DNA of 64,000 nt, taken from Sanghuangporus weigelae (taxonomy: Eukaryota; Basidiomycota; Agaricomycetes; Hymenochaetales; Hymenochaetaceae). Of this stretch, positions 45,342 through 56,900 are shown piece by piece; position 1 is the first letter of the stretch; each line of letters opens with the position of its first letter. Under the pieces are notes generated by a model, which saw only the letters and a program-made list of their open reading frames with translations, was not told the origin of the DNA and made no database searches. The position numbers and the translations under genes are program-made. Location of the stretch: contig CP137321.1 of assembly GCA_033182465.1 (NCBI GenBank), forward strand, positions 434,001 to 498,000, read 5' to 3'.

Positions 45342-46109
45342 CTATTTCTGAATAGGTTTAAATACCGGGTTCTCTACTAAGTGTATAGGAGTTTTCCCTT
45401 TCGGTGTTCCAGGTATTTCTTTTATTAAGCCCTGTATGCCATAAGGGAATGAGAAACAAAATACACGGATCAAGTTCAGGGAGAGGGTAAAGAAATGGTC
45501 AGACTGAAGGACATGAACGTAAAGCACAACCAATACGCACCAGCTTGTCAAACATGCATTTGTTAAGTGTCCGTTCAGGTTTCCGACAAGCATAGTACTC
45601 CTATGTCAGAGGTGCAGACGTGAATTCAGGTCAAGTAGTGAAAGAAAGGATAGACTGTACGAACCTGGTTGTTCTTTTCCAAGCATCCCCAATGAGCATC
45701 CCACTCTTTGAGGCAGTTTTCCCGCATTTTTGTTATTCTAGGGTTCATATACGAGGATAAAGTAGAGCAGTGGAAATCAGTCCCTAGTAATAAAGGCGAA
45801 TTGATATGAGGCATCCTCACAGGTCAGTAGCACAGCGCGTTACACGTCGACCTTCCTTCAAACAGTGTGCAGGATCTCTGTTCTCCGCCTTACAGAGCAT
45901 GAAATCCTCTAGTATCACACAAATGTAAATAATCAGTTGTATTAGTCGCCATGTTACTCACCGTTATATTCCTTGCAATACGCCCCAATGAAGAATGCTG
46001 CACTCTTCAACGGTGCACTGGTCGTCCCGAGCTCATTGACTTTGGGGACGTCCGCAGGCATCGGAGTCGGGTCAGCATACGGCTTCGACGACGACGACGC
46101 ATCTTGCAT
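45342..46109 (-). CDS. NDUFA8: Complex I subunit NDUFA8 (fungal 20.8 kDa subunit)
   Basis: This is a twin-CX9C accessory subunit of complex I located on the intermembrane-space side. Five exons (46109-45962, 45908-45821, 45737-45665, 45600-45541, 45431-45342) give 152 residues. Key pieces in order are NELGTTSAPLKSAAFFIGAY, then CKEYNEDFMLCKAENRDP, HCLKEGRRVTRCATDL, ENCLKEWDAHWGCLEKNNQ and YYACRKPERTLNKCMFDKL. The Cys spacing fits the CHCH family and Mia40-dependent import. The protein ends FKPIQK. Introns are canonical. It shares a divergent spacer of 225 bp with the small beta-grasp-like gene. Identification is secure from the CLEKNNQ and CRKPERTLNKC motifs. Confidence 0.93.
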
Positions 46110-46334
46110 AGGGCTCGCCATCGTGCAGACCTGCCCTAATAGACGTCAAGACGATAGGTATGGATAGGATATAAGTTGGATGGCAATTAGATAATCCAAC
46201 GATATTGAGAGGCTGGCTAGAATAGGCATTTCATTCCCATCTCATCGCGATCAAATCAATCAGGACGTGGACGCGACTTCAAACGCGATCAATGGCGTCG
46301 TCGCGCTTTGGCTCTATTCTTCAGTCAAGATAAG
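46110..46334. promoter_or_regulatory. Divergent promoter, NDUFA8 and small beta-grasp-like gene
   Basis: The spacer between two divergent start codons is 225 bp. The two genes may share control sequence. I recognise no specific site. Confidence 0.4.
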
Positions 46335-46881
46335 ATGGTAGGTACATCGTATAGCTTAACTGCTCGAGAACGCGCTCAAGACAAAAGAATAGCCTCCGAA
46401 GGCCAGCTACAAAGCATTTCCGATCCTCATTAGATCCCACAAGCTTACAATAATCCTCGACGCGCCGCCAGACAAAAAGACGGTCGCACAGCTCAAGGAA
46501 GAAGTCCTTTCCGCACTCAAATCTAATGTCGTAAACCGTGAAGACGAACCGGATATACCAGAGGTCGAGAGTGTAGATGATTTTGAAATTTGCCGTGAGT
46601 TGAAGACGAGGCAAGATAGGGTCTTAGTGCCGACTGGCAAGTTCGAGGCTCTGGACGAGTCGGCACAAGTCTCGAAGCAGGCCACACCGTACGAGTCTTT
46701 ATTTCTCAGGTTTAAAATGAAAGGTGAGAGTATCTCAGCACTATTTGATGGATATATTTCTGAGTGATGGACTGTAGGTGTACGACAAAAGCCCGAATAT
46801 ACGCTTCCTCCTATTAACGATGACGAAGAGCCTGAACCTGAACCTAGTCCTAGCAAAGGCAAACGGAAGGCCACCGACTGA
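46335..46881 (+). CDS. Small acidic protein, possible ubiquitin-like fold
   Basis: Three exons, 46335-46337, 46444-46723 and 46778-46881, give 128 residues. Exon 1 contributes only the ATG just before a GTAGGT donor. Exon 2 then begins LTIILDAPPDKKTVAQLKEE and VLSALKSNVV, whose beta-turn-beta-helix pattern with T-V-A-x-L-K resembles the start of a ubiquitin-like beta-grasp fold. Later residues (DFEICRELKTRQDRVLVPTG, YESLFLRFK) could complete it. The tail is EP-repeat acidic and ends SKGKRKATD. The family is not recognised and the fold is inferred from pattern only. The single-codon first exon is the least secure part; an alternative acceptor 10 bases upstream gives a stop. Confidence 0.55.
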
Positions 46882-47133
46882 ACCTCACGAAGACTTACTT
46901 ACTCGAAGACTGTGCCCACACCATCGTAATCACAAAAGGGCACATTATGCCGGAGCTTCCTGCCTTTCGCTCCTCACAACGTTTGCTTGGAACGACTCTG
47001 TTTCGAATCGTGTCCACAGAGGTTACGGTGATCGGTTTCACTTCCCAGAAAAATATGTCGCAGACCATCGAGTTACAAGGGCGAATAAATTAGAAACGAT
47101 GAACAGCGATGCGTATGATATACCGTGTCAAGA

Positions 47134-47782
47134 CTACTTTTTCCATGTTCTGGGTGTAGTTGGTAACAGAGCGGCAGCGACACGTCGACCTTCCTCTGAT
47201 AATAGATTATATGTTGTACATGCATTCCACTAGCAAAGAGCCCAGACGTAGTCAAAAAGAGAAGTTAGACAAAGTGTAAAAACGTACTGTATCCATGACG
47301 TCAAGCTGGATTCCGATGCTGTTCAAGTACATTCGTATTGAAGGAGGCGGGTGAGACACGTTCTTCCCAGTCCCTAAGATCAAAATTTCTAGCAGAGAAG
47401 ATGCTTTAGCCATCCTCTTACATAAAATGTAGGGCCCGCAATACACGCCTGGTTTAGGTATGGCAGCCTCAAACACCTCGAACTGTTCTTTCGTCCACCC
47501 ATCCCAGAGATTAATCGGCACGTTCCATAAAAACACATCTCCATCCAGGAAGATACTTGCAGATGGCAGTATAAGTCCGTCTTCGAGCTCAATCCCTCCA
47601 GCGGTGATTTTGCGTACTTGGACAGGCGGTGCGGGACCGTCCCCAAGAATGTTGTGGAGTTTTGTTGGCTCACCGTTGGATAATCGTGATTGTGTTGTGC
47701 TGAATGTCCGCAAGAGAAGCGCAGAGCGACGCAATGGTAAAAATGAAGAACGAAGGATTTGTCGTGATGCGAGTCGGTACAT
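47134..47782 (-). CDS. NDUFAF3: Complex I assembly factor NDUFAF3 homologue
   Basis: NDUFAF3 (DUF498 family) works with NDUFAF4 in early assembly of the complex I Q-module. Three exons, 47782-47449, 47388-47288 and 47229-47134, give 176 residues. The N-terminus is an import signal rich in Arg and Ser (MYRLASRQILRSSFLPLRRS). The core carries ITAGGIELEDGLILPSASIF, FLWNVP, EAAIPKPEILILGTGKNV and SIGIQLDVMDT, and the last exon gives NACTTYNLLSEEGRRVAAAL, all typical of the family. The first intron (47448-47389) has a GC donor; it is 60 nt, has no stop, and if retained would insert 20 residues (GVYCGPYILCKRMAKASSLL) into a conserved strand. The start is the Met after a region without coding character. 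Confidence 0.9.
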
Positions 47783-48440
47783 AGTGCTCGTCGACGTTAC
47801 CTGTGAGATGTAGTATTGAGAGTGATCGACGTCACTGTCCACACCATTTTCAGATTCCGACCAAACTCCGCAGCGCGTCACGACGCGTCTCCAGCGTGCT
47901 CATCAGATGCGGACAACACCATTCGAGCCAGGAAACTCAAAAAAAAAAACCCCCCAACAGCAACCATTTACACTTAAAGCAGTCATAACAATCGCGAACT
48001 ATAACCTCAAGCCGCGTTTGGGTTGAAAATGGGTACAGTACGAAAAAAAACCCTTTGAACGTCTCTATCCCCATGTCTTAACTGGGAATGAATCAGGCTT
48101 ACTACTAGATGATACTTCGATAGTATGCTTGCACACTAGTACTTGCGAGCTTTGGGAATCATTCCGTCCCGTGAATCAACCGACAGGGTTTCAGTCTCCG
48201 AAAACTTGACTGTGGTGCCCTTCGAATTTGCCCTTCGAAGACATGTATTCATTAATGCAACGGTGGGGGTGGGAGTACCATTTTTTCTGGAGGAGACTAA
48301 TAGGATAGGTGAGCTGATTATGTAATGATTGTTGATCACGTCACTGATTCGCATGATCGATGTCGACTTTTGCCCTTCAATAATTAGTAGTATGTGACTC
48401 ACTCCGTTCCTGGCAGTACAAGTCTTGTTGCGATATAGAA
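47783..48440. promoter_or_regulatory. Divergent region, NDUFAF3 and GNAT genes
   Basis: About 660 bp between divergent starts. It contains a run of A followed by six C at about 47940-47956 and otherwise has no coding signal. Confidence 0.4.
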
Positions 48441-49735
48441 ATGTCCACTCTTGCACAATCTGGACCGACGCAAGCACCACTACAGCACGAAGTCATCAAG
48501 ATTCCAGACGTAGGCGAATCTGATCGTGACGAGCCAAAACTACAATGTTTCGACGTGCGTAGAGCTGTCTTTACGTACGAGCAAGGTTTTCCACTCGAGA
48601 TCGAAATTGATGAGTGAGCAGGTTCCATTGTTCTCATGGCTTTTCTTACTAGCCAGCCATTCGTCCAATTTGGTCCTTGCAGACGTCCATCGTTCGTTCT
48701 ATGATTTTTATTGGTCTAACCTATTATATTGTGATTCGTATTCGTCCTATCTCCTCCTAATGTATCATCGTCCATTACTCTTCGATTGAAGCGATAACAA
48801 GAAAAGCTTACTCAACTTCTCTCAGAGCCGACGAATCCGCGACGCACTTCCTTCTGAGGCTTGTCCCTTCTTTGAAGCCCATTGGCACGATACGCGCAAC
48901 AAGGGTCGATGATGCCTCCTACAAAATGGGCCGCCTGGCCGTTCTGAAAGACTATCGCAAACATAGCTTTGGCCGTGCTCTTCTCCTGAAGTTTCACGAT
49001 TGGGCAATCAGCGATGCGAGACGTCACGGTGCAGAACCTGGTTCCTTTGTGAAATGTATTTCACATTCCCAAATACCCGCCAAGTCATTCTATGCGAAGT
49101 AGGTCGCCGCCATCCTATTCAATCTTTCCTCTATCTTCTATTTGCTTAGGCTTGTCACCTCTTCGAATTATTTACACACATGAATGCGCGGTGCGAGAGA
49201 GTCGCCGCAAGACTCATCTGCTGCGCAATAACGATAAGTGCATATGCCGTGTTCCCTTGGCTAGCATTTTTTAGCGACATCCATATAGTCTCTACGCCTT
49301 CTTAGAACAGATCCAATGTTATCTTTTCCTTTTCAGAATGCTTCCTTCCCGCCGTCGTTTCCACAGTCATCACCGTCAATTGCGGACAAAGACAGCTGCG
49401 GTTGCCATTCTGATTGAGAATTCTCGTCTTGACGATTCAATTATTTTACCTTCACCTGCAACTTGAGATACGACTCGATTCACCCTATGGGTCTTGCATG
49501 ATGGCTGATTCTTCTCCCTTTCCTTGCAGGTTTGGATACAAGTCGGAAGTACGTCTCGATCGCCGTATTGCTAATCTTGATCCGCATTATCTCATCGTTC
49601 ACTCAAATCTTGATTATTTTTGTACTTTGCCACTCGCTGATGGACGCTTGACAGGGAGATGAGTTTGATGAGGACGGCGCGCCGCACCAGAAGATGGTCG
49701 CATCATTGCAGATACAGTTTGACCCGGACTCTTAG
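48441..49735 (+). CDS. GNAT-family N-acetyltransferase
   Basis: Four exons, 48441-48613, 48826-49098, 49530-49548 and 49655-49735, give 181 residues. The GNAT fold is seen from the beta4 region PIGTIRATRVDD, then YKMGRLAVLKDYRKHSFGRA, which is the V-x(n)-R-x-x-G-x-G/A acetyl-CoA loop in a variant form (Arg-Lys-His-Ser-Phe-Gly-Arg-Ala). It continues with SQIPAKSFYAKFGYKSEGDE, the typical FY-x-K-x-GY beta5-alpha4 motif, and FDEDGAPHQKMV near the C-terminus. This end pattern resembles the YjcF/ElaA subgroup, whose substrates are mostly unknown. The 19-bp third exon is in frame and restores FGYKSE. Introns of 212 and 431 bp are longer than its neighbours'. Confidence 0.85.
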
Positions 49736-51736
49736 ATGTGGATAGAATTGCATCCTTTCGCAATATACACAATTCTTTGTGCATCTTGTGTCATAGATTG
49801 AGGATGCGACGCCGTTCGGTGGAGTACTTCTCGCAAGAATATTTTAAGTTGACAGGCTAACATGATCACCTGTCTGAAACAATGTTTGTCGCGGTTGGGC
49901 TTGCAAGAAAGATTAAAGCTGAAGCTGAGAAGGTTTTATGCGCGACGTCACGCACGCGTTCCGTCACACCACGTGTTTCCACTGATCGTTCTCTGTTCTG
50001 TATACTATACGACGTTCAAGCTATTACCATTGCCACTAGTACGTACTAGCCATCTCTTTACTTGACTTTACGCACTCTTTCTATTCAGATTCGGTACATG
50101 TTGCAAACAGTCAGGATCAGCTCCTGATGGTGAAGTCGATGGTGCTCAATCTCGACGGAAATGGGGCATCTACAAGCTGTTCTCTAACCCCCATCATTAT
50201 CACCTAAGACTGCAATAAGTCTTGGAAAGCAAATTGCATCGAATTTGCGACTTCGCCTCGGATCTTCCGTGATAACTGGAGCTTGCGTGCGTGCTTATTG
50301 CGCAAACAATCTAGTATGGTGTTTTCTCGGATCCCTGGATTTCAGAAGTCGAAGTCGGGGCGGCACGTCGCGGTGTATTCTACCATATTCATCTCTTTCG
50401 TTGATGTTTATTCGTTGGCGTTAGGAAGGGAAGATGAAGACGGTGATAAGAATCCTGCCTCATTAATATCTTATTGTGAGTCGACGGCCGCTGTATAGAA
50501 ACGTCATCGCTGAGATTGAATTTACTCTGGACGACGATGATCTGCGTTGATGGACGTAACTTTCCACCGTTACCGTCACTAACTCAATTTCTCGACGCTC
50601 ATCAGTACCTGCGGCTTCTCGATTATACGGCCCTTCCTCGCATTCAACTCCACATAATCGCCGAATAACTCAGCTGCCACCACAAGATGTCCTCACTGGC
50701 GGATACCGTGCATTCCAGGTACCTCTGCCGCGTGGAATCACGAAGATGCATGACATAGGGGTAATTCGACTGCGACGAGCTCACAAAGCCGTGTTATGTC
50801 CTTGGCATGGACGTTCCTGCATATGAACAATGCTGTTCATTTCAATCCGAGACTGCACATCATTCGCCCTGGACATTGACTTTGCTTCCCTGTAAGTTTA
50901 GTCCTCGGAGCGGCACTTAGAGGTTTCAGTATTGTCCGAAGCTCGTCGCTATACATTCATGGCTATTTAGCTAGCTTATGAATTGAACTCAGCCACAAAT
51001 CATAATATCTCGTGTTTTGATGCGGCGCCATTTCTTCGAGTCCTTTTGTGTGTTTTCCGACCCGAAACAGCGTACCCTTGCAAACTCGCTGACTGAGCGT
51101 CGCACCTACCTCCGACGAAAATGTGACCACTATGCCATCCGCTTTATTCATTCTGTCGGCGAGATAAGCCGCGGTGACAGGTTCTTTGTGCTTAGAAAGT
51201 AAGTATCACAGACCTACTTTGGCCTTACTTATGGTATTACTCCTGATTAGACATCTGCCGGTACAAATCATCACCAAGCAATCGCCTAGGTCTTTCATAT
51301 GATATAACTCATATTCCTGCCAAGACGTTTGATTCAAAGTATGTCCTCATATCCCCTATATGCCTCTATCTAATCTTCGTCTTCCATTCGTTTCATTTCG
51401 CCTCGACTCGGCCAAAATCGGTTTTGGAAAGGAGTACTAGTTGTCGTAAAGGCAGTTGCTGCGGAACTCCTTGTAATCAAACCTTCCAATCCGCGATGCG
51501 GTGTAGTGGGTTGATTGTTCCGCGGGACTTACGTGTCCTCTCCGCCTTCTTTTTTCCACATTTCCCATATCCTGCCATTGCGTGCCTGTTTGAGAAATCC
51601 GACTTCCGAACGTCGTCTCCACAGCTCCATCTCCGCCACTGACGGCGGCCGGATTGTGGCCAGAACTTTTTTCTCTCCAGAGGATGAAGATGCTTCCTTC
51701 TGGTATAGTCCGCAGATAACACTTCGTTATGGCCTG

Positions 51737-51970
51737 ATTCGAATTGCAGGTGGGTACATTAAGTCTTCGGCCCCCCTGCTTTAGGAAGGTGGATTTGAAC
51801 ACTTCATATTGGTATTATAAGCGTCGAATAGCACGTCGCCAACTTGCTCATATTGGCAAAGATGAGGAATCACCTCATTTCACAATTTGTTTCCCGAGAA
51901 AGCATGCAAATCACCTTCCATAAACAGGGGGCCCGAAGACTTAATGTACCTACCTGTTTGCCACAATTCG
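51737..51970. repeat. Fold-back inverted repeat, MITE-like
   Basis: The segment 51737-51803 and the reverse complement of 51901-51970 share an almost continuous match around GTACATTAAGTCTTCGG, extending to both sides through GGAAGGT and GATTTG and through GAATTG. The arms are about 67-70 bp, with several mismatches and small gaps. The loop is just under 100 bp. This structure suggests a small non-autonomous DNA element or hairpin. No terminal duplication was identified with certainty. Confidence 0.7.
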
Positions 51971-53655
51971 CTTCTCTCAAACCTTTTGGTAAACAGTAAC
52001 CGTAATTTGATTCTTTTCTTCTTCACTAGCAAGCCTGTGCAGGAATCTGACGTATGTCTCTGAGACTCGTCGGCTTTGTTCCTGACCTGGAGAATCCAGT
52101 GGTCCATATACATATCTGCATCTCGACAATCGCTTGCCCGCACCATTTTGCCGCGGTAGCAGCCATGTAGATAGCCAACAGACCGATGAATCCGACGAGG
52201 ATGAAGCGCCGCACTAGAAGATGCTTACTGATGCCGCCTCGAGTCGGATTCCCAGAACTGAATAAGAGAAGCCACCGGAAGTGATGACGTATCGTGCATT
52301 CTATTCAATGGAGTGGTCGATAAAATTGTGACTTCCGCAATATAAACTAACTTTGCATCAGCAAATACTGCTATTGCAATCTTCCCGGTAATCGATTCAA
52401 TTCGAATGAGATTGCTTCCAGCCTTTTCGGATACCATGTATAAATATGAAATTTATGTACATATGAAAGACAAATCGTATAAACAAATGTTCTAAATGTC
52501 CATCTGCGAATGCGTATTGAGCGGGGAGTCGAGTGTCTATTCGGGGTATACACAACGATACGGCACGTATTTGGTGCAACGATAACTGAGCAAAGAGGAC
52601 GAAAAGAAAGGGAAACACCTATGAATACAGATGTGGGCATACGTATACACTAGTTGGACATCTCAAGACCAGACAGAAAACCTAAAGACGAAAGGAGGAA
52701 AGGCAAGGTAATAATAGACAAAAGTTCATCGAGATCTCGCAAGTAGACCAATCACAACTGCTTGACAGAAAGAAGGGGAAGGAAGCAGCAAAGCATGAAC
52801 GTGCGGATCGCGTTGTCTCCCATCGAGATAAAGGTATAGTTCGATCCCCTATCCCCTGCCTGCATGCGGCAAGCGTCGAGCGACCGGAAGGGAGAAAAAA
52901 GTAGTATAATTCCCAGAGACCGGCTCAAAATGACAAGACGAAATCAGATAAACATGAAGATCGAAGCCGGTCGGGGATAAGACATCAAGACAAAAATCAT
53001 CAAGGATCATCACGAGAACAAAGAGGAAAAGCAAAATCGAATAAAGTGAAAGAAAAAAGTTAAAAAAGTTCATAAACCACCAGCGAAGTGCTGAATAAGC
53101 GGGTTCTAACAGAGATGTGACCTCTCCTATCCCAACATAGAAAAAAAAGGAAGCACCAAGAAAACAAAGAAAGCCAAAAGAAGTCTGTCGGCTGACCGAT
53201 GGGTAAAATGACGAGGCTCGGTAGAGTCCTTGTGTATCCGTGTATTTGTGTATGAGCGGAAGTCAAGAAAGGGGTGAGCCGGGAAGAGGGAAGAGAAGCA
53301 GGCGAGGAATAATTTTGCCACGCGATACCGACCAAAGGCATGTAAAGTTTCAATTTGAGAAACTAAAGAAGGGAAGAGAAGCTGTTTGAGCGCGATAGCA
53401 GCAGTCTCCGTCTAGACGGTATTCGCACTATCGACTCGGCACTGATATCGGCATCTATCCTCTTTGGAGTGGGCAGTGAGGGAAGATGTCTATTCCAGTC
53501 GCGCCATCCAGTTAACGGAAGGAAGGCGAACCAAATCCAGAGAAGAACGGAAAAGGCCGATTGAGAGGTTGGAAGCCGAACATAATAATCCGCCGGGTAA
53601 AGGACTGGGGACCAAGGCTGTAGGCGAGAGGCAAGAAAGCACGCAAACCGGATCG

Positions 53656-53685
53656 TAGGGCATAGGGCATAGGGCATAGGGCATA
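53656..53685 (+). repeat. Tandem heptamer TAGGGCA, four copies
   Basis: Four exact copies of TAGGGCA (53656-53683) followed by TA. It is telomere-like in its TAGGG core but short, and is more likely a local slippage repeat. Confidence 0.8.
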
Positions 53686-53922
53686 CGAGTATCGGCGGAG
53701 CGACGGCGAGTAGAGGACTTAGGGGCGATGCTCGGGGGTCGAGTGGGAGCGGAAGATGGAAAGTGCGAAACGACGACAAAGGCAGGAAGGGACCAGAGAA
53801 TACTCGCCCTCCTGATTCAAGTCCCGGCTTACACCGAATTTCAACACCGAACGTGAACATGAGTGAGACAAAAGATAACATAGCCCGGGACTCGCTATCA
53901 GCGACTCGGTTGTTCGCAAAGT

Positions 53923-56900
53923 TCACGTACGTCTCTTTCGGCGCGACGCGGCACGTTCGTCATCCGTCGTACATCCCTCGCTGTCCATACCCATCTCGGG
54001 TTCACTGTCAGAGCTCATTCCCGTATCGTGAGCCGGCGTTCCGATGACGAAGGTCGTCGAAGGGAACATCGAGGAAGAACCTGACGCCGATGGGGAAGAG
54101 TCGTCCGTGTTGAAGCTAATCGTCGTCTCAAAGCCTACAGTTCCCTCTTCGTAGAGACGACGTGCAGCTTCATAAGCTAGCTTCTCCTTCTCCGCCTGAG
54201 CTAGGAAAGGCTATAATGAAATGGTCAGAAAAGTTGAACACGATAGAATAAAATCTCGAAAAAATCAATACAATAAACAATAAAAAGTATTCAATAAGAT
54301 AGGGGCTCTTTGGCTTCCTCGGGATCACGAGAACACTAAGAGGGGTCCGAGAGAGAACAGAAGACAGGACTCAGAAGCAAATGAAGGGAGTGAGAACAGG
54401 TGAACAGTTACGCCACGAAATGAAAATGAAGAAGAGGGGAAGGGTGGTGAAGTATGACCGGACTGCGAAGTCGAGCGAAACCATAATAAGACAGCGAAGT
54501 TCGCGCAGCACGGTGGGATGGAGTGATTGGATGATTAGGCGCCAGCACAGCGGAATAAAGCTCGGTGCACAGCGTCGACACAGCGTCAACAGAGTCGGAG
54601 ACTGAAAACAATCGGATGGAGGGGTTCCAGAGGGGCAGAGCAAAGGAATCAAAGAAGGAAGACCCCACCACCCATCGCAGAGGTGACAATGAACAATGCG
54701 TCCCAATGCGTCCCACTCGCAAAAGATATCCAAGCCGAGATTCAGGGATCAAGATGCCGGGGGCCCGCAGCAGCACCAAGCACCTAAGTTCCCAATCTGG
54801 CATGGCTACAAACAAACAAACACAGTCCGAAGCACACACGGCGAAGCCCGCCCAATAAGGGAAAGCGTCGAGTGGTCATACCAGAAATAGAGAGGCCAAA
54901 GGCGATAGAATATCGCCAATCGCGGATGCTGCTCGGACTGGCAAAGCGAAAGAGAAAAGAGGAAAACAAGATGCGAAGAGCAAGCGAAGAGTGGAAGAAA
55001 GGGGAAACGATATCAAAGAACGAAAGAAAAAATCGCGGAACAAATTCAGTAAGAAACTTGAAGCTCACCTTACGCTCTTCGTCGGTCATCTCGCGCCACG
55101 TCTGAGCAGCAAGAACACTCTGTGCCGTAGTCTCTCTTTCATCGCCGAATACCCTTCTGACGCGTTCCGGGTCCGCACGAATGTGCTGTAAGAACATGAA
55201 ATATGCCGACAAAGGCTTCTTTGGCGCGTTCGGGTCCTTGATATTCCCCTTGCGTGATTTTCCGGCGCGTCGTTGAGCCGCCCGGAAAACGTTCTCGCGC
55301 TTAATGTCTTCCGGCGTCAGTGTACGCTGCCAGGCAGACAACTCGCGGCCACGAGCTTCTTTCAGTGCCTGTGAGCGGCGCTTGAATGGCTACAGAGTTA
55401 AGAAGACGGATGAGGGTTGAGTGTTGCGTGTGACACGACAGTGAGAGAGACGAACGTACCTCCTTTTCCTCGGGAGTCAACTGTGCATACTCAGCACCAG
55501 CTTCTTTGGCAGCTTGCGCGACGTTCAGCTTACGATCCCCATTGTTCATCTGGTGCCTTTGGATCCAGTCCGTGAAGTATAACTGCCACGTTGATGGCGC
55601 AAGCTTCGGTGGCCGAAGTTCGGAACGCTGTGGCATATCCTCCCTGCTAGACCTTGAAGGAGAGGGAGGGTCCAAGGAGAGCTCCCGAGAATTCTCACGC
55701 CCAGGAGAAAGGGCGGATGGACGCAAGTTCGGCGAAGGCGTCTGTGCTTTGGAAGTGCGTTTCTTGCGTCTCACTGTTGCATCAGGATCTCTTTCACTCA
55801 GGTCGATGCCGAGGCTCGACGAAGACGAAGACGAATGAAGCCTAGGGAAAGCGACGCGGACCGTTGCCATATTGTCTTCATTGCGCTGCGAATTTACATT
55901 GATATTCGTGTCTTTATCGGCGTACATCCCTGCGCCAGTCGGTAGTCCTAGACTTGCGTTCCACAGTTTCTCTTCTTCCGCTTTCAGCTGCGGCTTATCT
56001 CGACCTGAGCCTTCTAGCTGGGGACGCTGATAGGGGACTTGGCCTTGCGCAAAACCTGCCGAGGCGCGAGTAGAGAACGCGCGCTGAGAGTCACGCCATC
56101 CTGAACCGAGACGCTGACTGACGGAGCGCATGCGTGCGCGGATGCCACCACCGTTCCCGTTTCCCGCTTTATTTCCATTTCCAGAGGCAGTGGAACGCGG
56201 AGACGCTTCAGCACCCACATTGAAGGTGTTGCCAAAAGTTGTTTCTGAGAACGAGGACGATTCCATAGAGGTCATGAATGCGAAGCCGCTATTAGGCTGA
56301 GCAGGAGCACTTGAGGGCTGGAACATCTGCGTAAGTGAGTGACCGTACGGATGGAAGTCTGTAGTCATGCCCCCATTGTTGTTCGCTCCAGAAGCGATTG
56401 GAATAGGTATGGCAGCAGAAGCAGACTGCGGAGGAACAAACTCGAATGCCTGACCATGCGTTTTGCGACCAAATACAGACGTCTCGCTGACGCTACGACC
56501 ATGTTCACCAAGCAAGCCTGATGACGTAGAAGTGCCCATGGGATCAAACAACCCTTTTGCCCAAGGAGGTGTGTTCTTTCCGATGTTCGTACTCGCCGGT
56601 GAATGCAACTCAAGCTCTCGTGGGGAAACAGCCGGTGAGGAGCTGGGAGCCAGGCGAGGACGCATTGGTACGTCTATCGCTCCTGAAGGAAAAAGGAACG
56701 CATGCTGATGGTCCTGCAGCATCTTGTCCTGCTGTGACTGATCTTGTCCACGCACCTGCTGAATGTCATTCTGCTGATGCGGAGTTGTTGGTGAGTGAGA
56801 CTCGAAATCTACCTTAGGCAACTGCTGCGTCTGAGGCTGTGGATACGACTGCGGCTGCGAAGATGGAATACCAAAATTGTCCCACGCAGACGGGGTCTCG

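Larger units (their letters stand above)
49736..53922. other. Gene-poor stretch of 4.2 kb
   Basis: No convincing gene model was found. Frames up to 121 codons (around 51.4-51.8 kb, minus strand) overlap an inverted repeat and have poor composition. From about 52.6 to 53.9 kb the plus strand is purine-rich, which on the minus strand could be the long 3' untranslated region of the two-HMG-box gene. The region also holds the inverted repeat and a heptamer tandem repeat listed separately. Confidence 0.4.

Noticed and set aside
53656-53685. Telomere-like TAGGGCA repeat as a subtelomeric mark
   Set aside because: Only four copies and flanked by the untranslated region of a gene; too short to signify a telomere.
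53363-53926. 187-codon minus-strand frame just downstream of the two-HMG-box gene
   Set aside because: It overlaps the HMG gene stop in another frame and has 3'-untranslated-like pyrimidine-rich composition.
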